A DNA stretch of 64,000 nt from Prunella strophiata (GCA_036583965.1 JAZBQD010000013.1:2024144-2088143); one strand, 5' to 3'. Shown: positions 12,001-35,728, numbered from the stretch's first letter. Notes: generated by a model from the sequence alone, not told the origin. Translations and numbers: made by a program.

Positions 12001-15000
12001 TGATGTAATCAGGTCAGTGCTGTGCAGATTCATGGCTTCCAGGTAAAGCTGGCCAGTGGAGGAAGGCAGGGCTCACCTTCCCCTCCTCCCTTCCCAGGGG
12101 TTCCTCCCCACTGTGTTCTCCCTGCTCCTGGTGCTGAGAAGGGACCTGCTCCCCTGCAGCCAGCAGGGAAATCCTGCTTGGAGCACCAGGGCTGGCTGAC
12201 CCACATCCCTGCTGCTCTCATCACTTGGGCTGCAGCTCGGAGGATTTCTGGCTGAAGGCAAGTGAATGAATATGCTGGGACATTGTGAAATTTATCAGCT
12301 TTAGAAAAGGCCCTTTGGAAGCTAAACAAAACCTGCCAAACAATACAAGTTTGTGTACTGAAATCCCCTTTTCCCCCTCTCCTTTTGTAGATGCTCCAAG
12401 GTCACATATTCCTAAAATGTGGTCTCCAATAAATCTGTTTAAGTCTGGTGAAGAAGTCTCAGACCTTGACATCAGATAATCTTTTATGGCTTTATTTCTA
12501 AATGCCACCTTCTTGACACAGACCCCACACAAGCAATAAATGAGCTCCCTCTGCTGTCTGTGACAACAGCCTGTGGCAAGTGTTAGTCCCAGAGTTCCCT
12601 CACCAACACCAGTGTCTTCCACAGGGGATGTGATCTAACTGGGACTTGCTAAACTTCAGCTCCAGCCAACAACTGCTGCAAGCTGGATGGACAAACACCA
12701 ACCTCACCACACCACCTCCTACACCTCTGGTCTAGACTTCCTTCTCTGTGCAAATATCTCCTTTCCAAAAGTGCATGGAAAATCCTTTTCTTCCTGGTAG
12801 CTGAGGAGGTGGCAAGAGCCTCTGACAACAGAATTGCAGATTACCAGCATGTCCAGGTTAAAACCCAAGTGTATGAATTGACTCATGGTGCTTCTGAACC
12901 AGTGAACCCCTTTATTATGCCCTCTGACTCCTTAAAAAAACCCCACAAACATCTTTTTGATCTACACAGGAGATATCTGAGAACAGCATAGTCAAAGGTA
13001 GATTTCTCTTTCCTCTTTCTGGACTCCTACAACACATGTCAGTGTCTGGTAACTGGTAGGAACAGGCCCAGGAGGCCAGAGCATGTGAGTAGACAAAAGT
13101 ATCTTCCATCTTTTCCCTTTGTAGGCACTGACCTCCTGCAAGTGGCTGCCCATGAGTTTGGCCACGTGCTGGGCCTGCAGCACACGGCTGTCTCCAAGTC
13201 CCTGATGTCCCCTTTCTACATCTTCCGCTACCCCCTGAGCCTGAGCGAGGATGACAAGCAGGGCATCCAGTACCTGTATGGGAAACCCTCAGAGCACCCT
13301 GCCCCAACCCCAACCCCAACCCCAACCCAGCCAGCAGAGCTGCCCCAGCCTGGCCTCGAAACAAACGAGATCACCAACGTGGAGGTGAGTGCAGGGCTGG
13401 TCTGTGCCCTTCCCTGGCACCCTGCCTGGGGCTGCCCTGGCAGCAGCCTGAGCTGGTGTCTGCCTCTTCCACCAACACTGCTGAGCCAGGCCTAGACCCA
13501 GCACTGGGACGTGCAGGGAGGGGATCTTTGGGCAGCCTGTGCCCAGCCCAAACGGGGCAGCTGCTGTTGGGGACACGGGGCCATCCCCTGGGCTCTGGGT
13601 GCCAGCCCTGACCCGCTGTGCCTTGGCAGGCCGTGCTGCCCGACGCCTGCCACACGGCCTTCGACGCCGCAGCCGCCATCCGAGGGGAGCTGTTCTTCTT
13701 CAGGTCCCGCTACGTGTGGCGGCTCCGCGCCGGCAAGCTGCAGGACGGGTACCCAGCCCTGGCCTCTCGCCACTGGCAGGGCATCCCCAGCTCTGTGGAT
13801 GCCACCTTCGAGGACCCCCTGGGCAACATCTGGTTTTTCCAAGGTAAGAGCTGGACTGTGATCAGATCACAGAATAATGAGGTTGGCAGAGACCTCTAAG
13901 ATCATCGAGTCCAACCTATGTCCTAACACCTCAACTCAGAATCTAGATTATAGCACCAAGTGCCATGTCCAGCCTTTTTTAAACACATCCAGAGATGGTG
14001 ATTCCACCACCTCTCTGGGAAGTGCATTCCAGTTCTTTATCATTCTTTTGGTGAAAATTTTTTCCTAATATCCAACCTACACCTTCCCTGATGTAGCTTG
14101 AGGCTGTGTCCTCTGGTTCTGTCACTCTGCCTGGTGGAAGAGACTGACCCCCACCTGTCTACAACCCCTCTTCAAGAAGTTGTAGAGAGCAACTCTAGAT
14201 GTAGATGGCTCAGAAATCTCCATTACTTAGGGGTAGTCAGGACCTTGCAGGTTCCGGGGACAATAAATCTCCTGGAAATCCTCAGAAGTCCAGTAATCCT
14301 TGTTATTTGTTTCCTTATCTATTTAAACTTTTTATCAGGTATTGAAGACAGAGAACAAGGGTTCACTTTTGTTTTAAACACATCCACAATATCCCATTCT
14401 CCTTCCCTGGAACACAAACATTTGTAATGAGCCTCTGCCCTGGCAGAGGAGAAGGAAGGGAACATTTGCTCCATCTCTCCAGCTGGCATGGGAAGCACTG
14501 TGCCAGAAGTGGACCCCAGCAGTTCCCTGGTTGTGCCTGTGTCCTCAGGGCCCTGCTCAGGGTGGGGACAGCATTTTCTCTGCTCCTCAGAGACCTGGGT
14601 GTGGAACTTCCCTAGCATCCCATGGCTTTATGAGCCTACAGGGAGCCTGGGTGCAGAGCCAGGCAACCTCCAGCACCAGAAAGATTAAAAATGAAACCAC
14701 CTCCTGGCCATCTCTGGGGTTCAAGCCAGCAACAAACCCCATTTCAGCTCCACTGTTTTCTTCAATGCTCTTCCCAAGTGGAGGTTTAATAGGAGGGATG
14801 CAGAATGACATGGGAACTCATTGTGGGTGTGCACACCCCATCTGCACTCCATGAGACTGAGCACCAAAATAACAGCAGTGGCTCTGCAGGCAGAGCTCCT
14901 GTATGAACACATTCTGAGCACCTGACCTGCACACAAGGGCTTGCAGTGCTAAAATTGGCAGGCTCCTCTGGTGAGTTAAAATGAGATAAGGGGAAAGTAT

Positions 15001-16662
15001 TACATGCCGTAGGCTAATTACAGATTCTCATTTTAATCTAATCTGCAGCTCTGCTTCCAGTCTCTATATCAACTTGGCAAATTCTTCCTGGTTGCTGCAG
15101 CTCACTCCTTTCCAGCCACATGCCCTCTTTGTGCCTGTGCATGCCCACATGATTTCCAGGGGCTGAGATTGCAGGGCAGAGGCTGCTCCCTCCAGCCAAG
15201 TCCTTTATAATTTCCACAAATAGAGAAAAATGCTGCTGAAATGGACCTTCCTGTTCCCCACCAACACCCACCAGGCTGGACTGAGGTGGGATGTCAGTGC
15301 ATTGACAGCATTTTGGACACACAGCATCCATTACACTGCGTGGTGTTTTTGCCTCTCAGGCACCAGTTCCCTGCTAAATTATCACAGTTTTTGACCCCTT
15401 GTTTCCCCTTTCTATCTCCTCAACAGATTCTCAATACTGGATTTATGATGGTGAGAGACGGGTATCTGGCCCCACCCCAATCGTGGAGCTGGGCCTCCCT
15501 GCATCCCCTGTGCAGGCAGCTCTGGTGTGGGGGGCTGAGAAGAACAAGATCTACATCTTCAGTGGAGGCAACTACTGGCGCTTCAGCCCGCAGAGGCGCC
15601 AGGTGGACAACATCTACCCCCGGGCCATGGCCGACTGGCGCGGCGTCCCCGCCGAGATCGACGCCGCCTTCCAGGACGAGTCGGGTCAGTGCAGCAGCAG
15701 CCCTGCAGATTTACACATGTGCTACTCATGGAGCCAACCACAACACATCCCACACACTGTACAGGGGCAGTTCCCTCCAGTGGGGAGAGAATTGAGAGGT
15801 TGTTTCAGTCCCGTTAATTGCAGCAACTGATATGTAAGTGTATAATAGGGAGAAGTCAAATATTTGACCAGGGAATGGTCACAGAGTCCTGCCCACCTCT
15901 TACTGCTCCTGCCAAAGGAAGGGATGAGAAGACAACAGAAACACTGCCCACACTTCTACCCAGGGAGCTGAACAAAGAACAGGCTGCTTTTGGTATTGAC
16001 CAGTCCTCCCCAGTGTGCCCCATGCTGAAAACAGTAGGGCAGTGCCACAGAAACACTGGGGACAGCCAGGGTGCTTGGGATGACAGGTGTGGTGAGTGCC
16101 TCTTTCCTCTCTAAGGATGAAGTGAAACAACTCCCCACTGCTTCCACAACATAAATTCCAGGGCAGCTTGCCCACAGGAACAGATGCTCTGAGCAGGTCT
16201 TCACAAGTTGCCTGTCCCTGTCCTAGAAATCCCCTGCCCTCACAGGGCTGGGTCACTACAAGCGTACAGCATATTTAAACCCACCAGGAAAATAAATAAA
16301 ATCCATCTTCTGTACAGTCCAAAAAGTAAAACTAGAGTTTTTCTCTAAACTAAAACAATGTGAAAGAAAAGTGAATGCCACAAGTCTGGGTTCAAGTAAA
16401 ATCTCCTGCCTCTTCCAGCTCTTTTTCAGTACTGCATGTGCTGCAGAGTGTCAGCTGAACAAAATGCTGGCAAAGAGCTCTGACATCATGAATGCTGCCT
16501 CTTCTAAACCTTCCTCTCTCACCCACAGGTTTTGCCTATTTCCTGAGAGGCCGAGATTATTGGAAGTTTGACCCAGTCCAGGTGAAAGTGCTGGAGGGCT
16601 ACCCACGCCAGATCAGCCAGGACTTCTTCAGCTGCACACCCTCCTCCAACTCCTTCAGATGA
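5772..16662 (+). CDS. MMP11: MMP11 (stromelysin-3), exons 2-8
   Basis: Secreted, furin-activated matrix metalloprotease. Coding exons: 5772-6049, 8809-8952, 9922-10055, 13125-13384, 13630-13843, 15427-15684 and 16529-16662 (TGA at 16660). All have GT-AG borders and compatible phases and give 473 codons. Exon 2 holds the prodomain with the cysteine switch PRCGVPD and the furin site RNRQKR, typical of this family. Exons 3-5 hold the catalytic domain, with the zinc site [11 protein letters not shown] (13151-13183) and the Met-turn LMS. A proline-threonine hinge follows, then four hemopexin blades in exons 6-8 (for example RGELFFF and EKNKIYIF). The reading frame is intact throughout. The first exon is outside this call; a candidate lies at 2009-2104. 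SMARCB1 follows on the same strand, as in human. Odd features are tandem-repeat-encoded expansions in both the prodomain and the hinge. Confidence 0.95.
5901..5945 (+). repeat. 12-bp coding tandem repeat (NPPW)n in MMP11
   Basis: Three identical copies of AACCCGCCCTGG and a partial fourth (AACCCGCCC) run directly into the cysteine-switch codons. The repeat encodes Asn-Pro-Pro-Trp and stays in frame. The identical copies point to recent slippage or unequal exchange. Confidence 0.95.
6057..6513 (+). repeat. Minisatellite, about 17-bp unit, MMP11 intron 2
   Basis: Roughly 27 head-to-tail copies of a unit like AGGCTGGTGTGACAATC, with 14-18-bp length variants (CACC, CAGCC and CAATC spacers). The array begins 8 bases after the exon 2 donor. 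Open frames across it, on either strand, are repeat artefacts. Confidence 0.95.
6668..7022 (-). mobile_element. Solo-LTR-like element A (passerine ERV type)
   Basis: About 355 bp. It is clearly related to 10174-10578: shared blocks include CAGAAGGCTGA, ACTAATACTATACTAAATTAC, CCTCCATAACACATTC-like sequence and CCTGGGAGAGAAAATGATGT. Read on the minus strand it starts TGTGGCATTC and ends near CACA, as LTRs do. I found no clean target duplication. From memory it resembles the zebra finch TguLTR5-type family; a repeat-library search would settle this. It lies in MMP11 intron 2. Confidence 0.65.
7121..7888 (+). repeat. Minisatellite, CACTGTCACTGTCCCCA unit, MMP11 intron 2
   Basis: About 770 bp of a 17-bp unit with 12-19-bp variants (CCCC, CCTC, CCCTCT spacers). 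The strand is almost free of G outside TGT, so the reverse strand is guanine-rich in short runs. Long frames through it ([13 protein letters not shown] peptides in all three forward frames) are artefacts of the repeat. Confidence 0.95.
8259..8275. repeat. Poly(T) tract
   Basis: A homopolymer T run in MMP11 intron 2, followed by a pyrimidine-rich stretch. It may be the reversed tail of a retroposed sequence, but no body is recognisable. Confidence 0.9.
10174..10578 (-). mobile_element. Solo-LTR-like element B, related to element A
   Basis: About 405 bp in MMP11 intron 4, same orientation and family as 6668-7022. On the minus strand it begins TGTGGTATTC and carries AATAAA (from GAATAAAGC) before its CACA-like end. 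It is longer than element A because of an internal (AT)n expansion. The flanks show no clear target duplication. Confidence 0.65.
10231..10269. repeat. (AT)n microsatellite inside LTR B
   Basis: A run of TATATATA with a few CATATA interruptions, absent from the related element at 6668-7022. It therefore expanded after insertion or in this copy's source. Confidence 0.92.
13302..13325 (+). repeat. (CCCCAA)4 coding repeat, MMP11 hinge
   Basis: Four perfect CCCCAA units encode alternating Pro-Thr between the catalytic domain and the first hemopexin blade. The following [13 protein letters not shown] stretch completes a proline-rich linker before exon 6. Confidence 0.95.
13863..14270 (-). mobile_element. 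CR1 LINE 3'-end fragment
   Basis: The sequence from ATCACAGAATAATGAGGTTGG through AAGATCATCGAGTCCAACC is the reverse complement of the familiar CR1 3' end. Blocks such as AGTGCATTCCAGTTCTTTATC and TGAGGCTGTGTCCTC-like sequence continue the truncated CR1 body. The element is therefore on the minus strand with its 3' end at 13863. It sits only about 20 bases downstream of the MMP11 exon 6 donor. Confidence 0.85.
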
Positions 16663-28309
<11,647 letters not shown>

Positions 28310-28617
28310 CCTCCCTGTTGTGACACTGGTGCTCTTCCTACAGACTTTATCCCTATTCCTCTCCCCAGATGGATCTAGAATTGGCAGGGGTCTTTCTGTC
28401 TCTGAGGGGACACACATTCCACTTGCCACGAGTTCCCAGTACTGCTGACTTCTGCCCCCACCCCCTCCACCCCAGTGCCACGTCCCAGGGACGCTGAGTG
28501 AGCAGCGTGACCCAGCTGAGACCTGTGGCAGGTGTTGGAGCCCTTATATACCTGTGTGTGGACAGTGTAAAGATTCTTTTGTATAGGTGCAATGTGCACT
28601 ACTAGGACAACTTTTTA

Positions 28618-28623
28618 AATAAA
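28618..28623 (+). terminator. SMARCB1: AATAAA poly(A) signal, SMARCB1
   Basis: The signal lies 309 bases after the stop codon in an AT-rich context (TTTTTAAATAAAAGG). It is the first AATAAA downstream of the stop, giving a short 3' UTR. Confidence 0.8.
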
Positions 28624-28639
28624 AGGAATGCATACAATG

Positions 28640-31567
28640 TAGGTTGAGTTCAGTAAGTTTGAATGGACAGTGAATCTCACCATGTTTTGTGCTGTTCTGG
28701 TAACTGAGCAGTCCCAGGGCCTAATATTAATGCTTTTGGGTATAGTGCTGAACACTCACATGCATTCAGTTTTTCTAGGTGCTTTACTTCAACAGCTACA
28801 ACAGCCCAAAACCTTTTGGTGCAGGGGAAAGTGAGAAAGAGATTCAGAACTAGAAGCAGCAAACAATTCTCTAAGGATTGGTCTGTTACCAGACTTGGCA
28901 CAGTCTGTAATGACCTCGGGGAGGTGTTCAGCTGGTTTACTCAACAAGGTAGAACAGTTTGACTGAAATCACAGACTTAAGAGTCATTTCTGTCAGATGT
29001 CAGCCTGGTGTGTGGTCAACCCTGCTCTTCTGTGAAGACTGCCTCTGGAAAACAGCACAGTCTCTGCACTGGTACAGCAGGTATCTCAGTCACTGAGACT
29101 GAAGCTTCTCTGCAGCCAGTGCCTTTGCTGTGGTCACTGTCAGCACACAGCACTGCCAGCTGCACTGCACAGAGCACTCAAAGCAAGGTGGGTGTCATGA
29201 ATGCCCTTAGCACTGCAGTGTCAGGATTTTGCAACCCGAGGAACAGCCTTTCTCTAGGGAGTTTAAAAACAAAATCTATTGAAGTAAGATTTAAAGAAAA
29301 ATCCAAGCTTGCTTGCAAACTAATTAGAATCTATCTTGCTGTTGAGGTACCCCATCTCTTTGATAGAGTTCCTACCATTCACTGCCAGAACTGATGAGTG
29401 TTGCAAGCAAGGCAGATTTTGCTGGCAGCCTGACAGTTATGTTCAGGCCTTTGTGATAAAGCCATAGGTTTTATGATCCTTGCTGATCCACCCACCCTGC
29501 TAGCACAGTCAAAAAAACCACTTTCTGGCCTTAATTTATCATGTTTAGACTTGAGTAATAACAGAGACAGTTCTGATTCCTGGGTGGGAGGGAACTTTTT
29601 CCAGATGTTAGTCTGCAGAAACTGAAAACTTGCAATTTAGTAATAATATTATTGTCTTATCCTAGGCTCCTGTGCCAGAGTGGTACTCCATGCATTACTT
29701 TTTATTAGAGAGGTTGAAAGGTTATTTGAGCAAGTAAGACAAACCCTGGGATTGCTGCTGCATCTTAGCCTCCCACATAAAACATGCTTTGGCTCATGGA
29801 CATAAAAACTCTGAGCCTTCTTGAGAACATTTCAGCCTTCCTTTGTTGTATGACTGGGGCCTTCTGCCAGCAGCCTCTTCAGGGAATTTGACTAAAATAC
29901 GTGTGAAACTGCTGTAGCCTTAAATTAGCATCTGTGGTGCAGTTTTTTAAATTGCTGTGAAGTTTGTGATTACTAATCCTCAAGTCCACAATGAGGTGCA
30001 GGCACACAAGGACTGCAGCACCTCTGTGCTTCTCAAGGCTGTACAAATCTGTCCCTCAAAGCAGCCAGGGACAAAGCAGGACAGATGAGGGACCAAGACC
30101 AGAAAGATGGGGACTTCAGCCAGCTTTCTTTCCGTAGCATTAGGACTACTGGGGAACAGCCAGGAGCAGCTTTCTTGCTCTGCAATCACAATTCCTTGGG
30201 TTAATCTGGTACCCCACTAAAAGCATAGCCCAGCTTGTACATTTCAAAGCCCCATCTCAGGCAATTTACAACAGAACAGCTGGAGACTTCAAGGACAAAC
30301 TCCTTCTAGGGACTGAAACCCCAGCTCTGCTCTCATTACCCTTAGTACCACTGAATCTTCTAGAACAAATCACCAACTGTACAGGCCTCTCATCCCCTTT
30401 GCAGAGGGAAGCACAAGTGCAGCAAGAGCTTGTACAAATCAGGTCTGATTTCTGATAAAGTGTTTTATTGGAAGACCACAGGGGAGGGGGAGTTGGTGGT
30501 GTGAGGTTCTGTGTGTGTGCTCAGTCAGATGCTGGTTGCTCCCATGTCATAGTTTGGTGGTGGTTTGCAGGTCTGAGCAGCCAGCACTGTCAGGAGTGAG
30601 CTGTTATAAGATACAATGTGTGCAGACTCCTTTGGGTCAGGTACAAGCACAGTGGGTACTGTGTGAGCAGGAGTGATCAGATCCATTTCATACAGGTGTC
30701 AGGGTAGGGACGAGCTTGTTTCATTTTCCCCTGAAACTCAGATGTTTAAGTTTCAGAACTAAAAAATTCAACAAGAGTGGAATTACACTGCAGGTGCAGA
30801 CAGTTTTTATTGCCAGTGTCAAGTGCTGCTTCCAGCCACTGCCTGGATCAAGTGTCCAGCTCAATCCCTTTGTCCTTTCCTAGGCACCCCTTTATCCAAT
30901 TAGACATCCCCCACACTCCTTCTCATGCTCTGCAGCCCTGCTGAGAGAAGAGGGAATGACATCTTCCAGCCTTGCCCACCAGAAAAGAAAATCCCAAACC
31001 TGGAAGTTTTGAGCAAATTCCTGATGAATTGCTGCCTCTGCCCCTGGCAGAAATGGACACACAACTGAAAAATAAAGACTTTAATGTAAAGACTCTTTGG
31101 AAACAACCACCAGAAAAGGAGTGGGAGACATAAAGGAAAGAAAGAAGCTGAGCTGCATTCTACCATGGTACAGAACTACTTCATTGAAAGCCCACAAAGA
31201 AGTCTCACAAGAGTGAGGGCCAGGTGCACCTTTGTACAGAGGGCAAGAGTGACCTGGCACACAGCAAGTCATTGACAGCAGGAGGAGGAACTGGTTTAAC
31301 ACCCCATTTGATACTTATTCCACACCAGGGAGCTGAGGAGCCATCACAGCTTCAGCCCTGTCCCTAGAACACCTCTGTAAGCAGTCAGGAGTTCTTGTGT
31401 GCAAAGCTCTGTGGATCCACTTTGTACAAGGGGAAGATGGGTTACCCACACAAACAGCAACACACTACACATCAGAATGACAGCTGGTGTTATTCCAGTA
31501 GGGGCTCTGGGCCACAGCCAAGTCCAGCCAGAAGGGAGGAGTCTGGCCACAGAAGAAGTGCCCCATG
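28640..31567. other. Intergenic region between SMARCB1 and DERL3
   Basis: No conserved exon is visible on either strand. The two genes converge here, so the region should hold the DERL3 3' UTR. Minus-strand AATAAA signals at 30806-30811 and 30464-30469 are candidates for its end. Confidence 0.6.
30806..30811 (-). terminator. DERL3: Candidate DERL3 poly(A) signal
   Basis: TTTATT on the plus strand reads AATAAA on the minus strand, about 760 bases past the DERL3 stop. A second candidate is at 30464-30469. Neither can be chosen without transcript data. Confidence 0.35.
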
Positions 31568-34500
31568 CTACTGTGGATGCTGCTGCTCATTCTGGTCCTG
31601 GTCTCTAGGCAGGTGTTCTGGGCGATCCTCAGGGAGAGGGTTGTAGTTGGGATCCTCTTCAGGTGTGTCAAAAACCATCTTCCTGGCAAGGGACACGCCC
31701 ATCCCAGCAGGCAGGCAGGTTAGGGAACTGAGCTGAGCATGACAAACCCCCAGCCCTCCTAGGAACACCCTGGCCCCCGTGGAGCTTGGCTGGCAGCCAC
31801 AGCCCCTGGCCCATTGCACCATCACCAGCCATTCTTCTGCTCAGCTCAACACACAGTGGTGACAGTACCTCCTTCCTTGCTCACCAGGCCAGATTTGATT
31901 GCCAGTGCATGAAGCAGAACATACTCTGCTTTCTTAAACTACAAAAATACATCAGAAATAATCCTGCCTCCATCAAGCATTTCCACAAGCAGTAAGCAGA
32001 CTCTAGTTCTGCTAGCAAGGCTGAAGGTAGCAGCTGCTGCTGTATGGGCCCTGTACAGGTGTACATAATGTGCAAATAATGCAGCAATCCATGACCTGTG
32101 GAGCTGAGGTGCTGTCAGCAGGCAGTTGCCTCTTATGGCCACAGTTTGCTATGGAAGTGATCAGGTTGGGAAAGCCCATAGTAAAGCCCAGAAAGAATCC
32201 ATTTTACTTACAGAAAACTAGGGGTTAACAGCAGCTTCTTTCCTCCAGGCTGATTGGGGAAAACATCTTCCAAGAAATAATAGATATGACCCACTGCAAT
32301 CCCTGGGGAGAGATGCCACCAAGGTCAGGCACAGCTGTGACTCCTCTGCCAGCTGGACCAGAGCTGCTGGGCCAAACTCTAAGAAGCCCTCAGCTGTGCC
32401 CACATCCAGCTCCCTCCAGAGCCAGGGATGCTGCAGGTTGCTGTGATCAGCAGGCAGGGAGCCCATTAGCCTGAGGGCAGCATTGCACACCCAGGAGAAC
32501 AGACACAGCAGTGTCAGAGCTCACCATACCCACCTTCTGCCCCTGGCACAGACACACCAAAAAGCAGGTCACAAGCAAAAGCCCAGGCACCCAGAAAGCC
32601 AGGCAGCTCACTTTGGGACCCCAACATCTCAGGTCAGGTGGAACCAGGAGAAGGTGCCAGTGTTCCAGTAGCACCTCTGGGGGCTGACCACTGAGGCTGC
32701 AAGGTGCCCTTGTTCCCAGCACCCACCAGCTCTGACTTACCCAGCAGATCAATGATGATGGAGTTGCCTAGGAGCAGAGAGAATCCCATCAGGACCCAGG
32801 GCAGGAAGGGGGCTTGGAAGTTAAGGAGCCCAAAGAAGTTCATGCGGATGTAAGGGTTCCTGCGGCTCCACACGTACACCAGCATGATGGTGAAAGCCTG
32901 GCCCAGGAAAAACAGGCTGGCAAAGAGTCCAAACAGCTGGCAACTACCGAGTCAAGGAGAAACCTGCCCACCCTGGGCACACCTCCAGGCAGCACAGCCT
33001 GCTTGGGGACAGCAAACCCAAACTGGAGGCAGCTGAGCACAGCATTCCCAGACATTGCTCATGTCACCAAGCCTTTCCTGGCTGAGATACACTGACCACC
33101 ACTGTCCCCCACATCTCCCTCCATGCCACCCCAGAAACAAGGCACTCTGGAGTGCACATGCAGGTTGCTCACTTCTTAAGCTGATGTCAACAACCACCAG
33201 AGACCAGAGAGCTCTATAGTCACCTTTGCAAAATGAACATCAAAATGGCCTTCAAAGAAGGGCTTTCACAGTCTTACAGCACTTGGGACAGTGGCATATC
33301 TTAACAGCTACCTCATATCCAGTATCTGCCTTCTACAGAAGAAGTTCAGCAGTGAGATGGCTCTTGGAATTCACAGTCCTCTTCTTCAGAGCACAAGGAG
33401 ACAGAGAGAGGCAAAAATTTCCCCTGCCCTTGTTGCAGTTGGACTCCAAATCCACATCTGGCCAAACACATGGCTGCTGCAGCCACCTGGATTCTAATGG
33501 CTCACACAGCTTCATGCAGAGCTCTGTGGGGACAGCAGTGCTCTGAGCCATCTGCATAGGACAGCAGAAGATATTCAGAGAACATTTATGCTTGGGAGGG
33601 AAATAAGTTTCACCATCAGATTTCTGTGTTGTGAAAAGAACTTAAGCTGCATGATGATACCTCCAGCTACTAGCAGGCTGCAAGCTCTGGGCTCACACTG
33701 CAGAGTATGTGGAAACCCACTCCTTGTCCTCATGGCTCCACGTTCTTGCCTCTGTCCTGAGCCAGCCTCATGCAATCACAGCCATGCTGCACTCACCAGA
33801 GCTCAGTCAGTGGCCCTGGCACAGCTGGACAGGTTCTTGCAGCAGAACACGTGGCCTCCTTTCAGGCTGAGCCTCCTGAGCACTCTGCCACGTGTCCTCT
33901 TCAGGCAGCCTAGCCCCTTGCCAGGGGCTTCAGCACAGCCACAGGCAGCTTTTCTCTCCTCTGAGCACACTGGGTGAGGCACAGGCCAAGCCAAGGGTGG
34001 GAAAAGTGATGAGCACGAGCTGTGCCACACAGCCAGAGGCTGCCCCTGCACCACAGAGCTCCTCCCAGCTCTCAGGGCACGAGCCTGGCAGGCCTGGGGC
34101 ACCAAGAAGGGTCATGAAGCAGCTGTGCTGCTCAGCAGGACACAGAGGCAGCAGACAAGCCCTACCCTACCCACAGCACCCCAGAGACACCAAGGAGCCT
34201 CAGCAGCTCCAAAGGATACTGTCATGAGAAAGCCTCCAAAGAGGAACATGAAGACAAAGTCAGCCGTCCTCCCTCGGAAGGAGCCTTCCTCCAGCATGCG
34301 GCAGTACCTGTACCTGGCAGCAGGAGAGAGGAGGGTTGCAGTATAGGAAATTAACAGCTGTGCCCACAGCACCCTGCCCAGGAACAAGCTGCTGCAAGCT
34401 CCTGCACCCCAGGAAGCTCAGCCCAGAGCAGAGCAGGGCAAACTTCACCTCACCCCACTGCCCCAGAGAGAGGCACCTGCTGTGCTTCACCAGAGCTGAC

Positions 34501-35728
34501 CCCAGGAATGGGCACTGCTCTCCAGCAGGAGCCACAGCAGCAGCACTGCCAGCTTCCCTTTAGGCAGGGTGTGCCCTGCAGCAGGCACAGGTGGAGGGGC
34601 AGGAGGGGCACAGCTTCAATTCCAAAGAGCCAAGGGAAGAACCCACGGGCCTAGAGTGCAGCCAAGGCAAGCCATGCTGGGGAGGAAGATGGATGGGGGG
34701 AGTTGCATCTAAGCCAAAATGGGAGCAGAGAACTTCACTGAGACCAAAGGATACAGAAATATCATGTTGAAAAAGAAACTGAATCCCAAGGGCCCAAAAA
34801 AGAGGAAGTTGGTGATCAGCCTCCATATCTGAAAGAGAAGAGAGAGGAGAGAGAAGAAGAGGTGGACAGAGGTCTCTCCTCATCACACGTAGAGCAGCCC
34901 ATCACACTGTCCACAGGGAATGAATGCTCAGTCATGCACCTGTCCCTTCAGAACTACCCCAGGGCACCAGGCAGCTGCTCCACCCTCTAGTGGGACCTCC
35001 CTACATGATACCCTGATACATCAGAGTGTCTCACCTTTCCAGGCATGGAAAAGATTTTTCTACTTTTCTGGAGAGGTCAAACAGCCACAATTCAGCACCC
35101 ACAGCCAAATCAATTACTTTTCATGCCTCTCTACAACGGAGCCCTCTCCAACCAGCCCAACAGCAGCTGCCACACCCGGTGTAACAGAGTAAGAAGAGAT
35201 GGGTTCTGAGTCAAGGCAAAGCCAAGGTGGTGTGTGGCAGGGAAAGGCTGGAGGGAGTTCTCCGCACGCAGGTGCCGTGACAAGAAGGGACGCTGTGTGG
35301 CTGTGCCGGCTCGCAGCACCCAGGGAAGGCTGGAGCAGGGGGACAGGAGCCCCTGGGGATGACACAGCACCGCCGGCCACCCCGCGCAGCGGGACACCCA
35401 GGGCCCTCGGGGCACAGCCGCCCCTCGCTGGAGGGGCACAGCGGGCCCCAAAGCCCGAGCGAGGCCTCACCTGGAACTTCCTGAAGATGAGGTCGGGGTT
35501 GAAGTACAGCTGGAAGGGGGTGATGAACTCCAGCTGCTGTGGGAGACACGCAGAGCAGCTGCCATCACCCGCTGCCCTCGGCCAGCCCCGCTCCCGCCCC
35601 GCGGCCCCCCGCCCCCTGGCGCGGCCCCCGCTCACCACGGCGGCGGTGGTGAGCACGCAGGCGGTGGTGTAGGCGCGGGTCACGGCCGGCATGCCCAGGT
35701 ACTCCTGCGCGAAGCCCTGGTACGCCAT
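31568..35728 (-). CDS. DERL3: DERL3 (Derlin-3)
   Basis: Multi-pass ER membrane protein of ER-associated degradation; a rhomboid pseudoprotease that helps move misfolded proteins to the cytosol. Coding exons in transcript order: 35728-35636, 35536-35471, 34828-34755, 34313-34220, 32936-32741, 32302-32212 and 31682-31568. They total 729 nt, 242 residues plus TAG, with every junction in phase. [12 protein letters not shown] opens the protein. The WR motif of derlins lies at the start of exon 3 (IWRLITNF). [14 protein letters not shown] is the conserved core in exon 4, and [10 protein letters not shown] contains the GxxxG-type helix. [11 protein letters not shown] fits DERL3 better than DERL2. 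The C-terminus ([13 protein letters not shown], then a Gln-rich tail) lacks the FxGxGQ-type p97-binding box of DERL1/2. Intron 4 is a U12-type intron. Confidence 0.96.
32937..34219 (-). other. DERL3: U12-type (minor spliceosome) intron 4 of DERL3
   Basis: On the coding strand the donor is GTATCCTTTGG, an exact match to the U12 consensus RTATCCTTT. The 3' end reads TCCTTGACTCGGTAGTTGCCAG, with the U12 branch-site motif TCCTTGAC and its branch adenosine 15 bases before the exon. There is no polypyrimidine tract between them. The intron is phase 0, between LMT and LFG. Confidence 0.9.
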
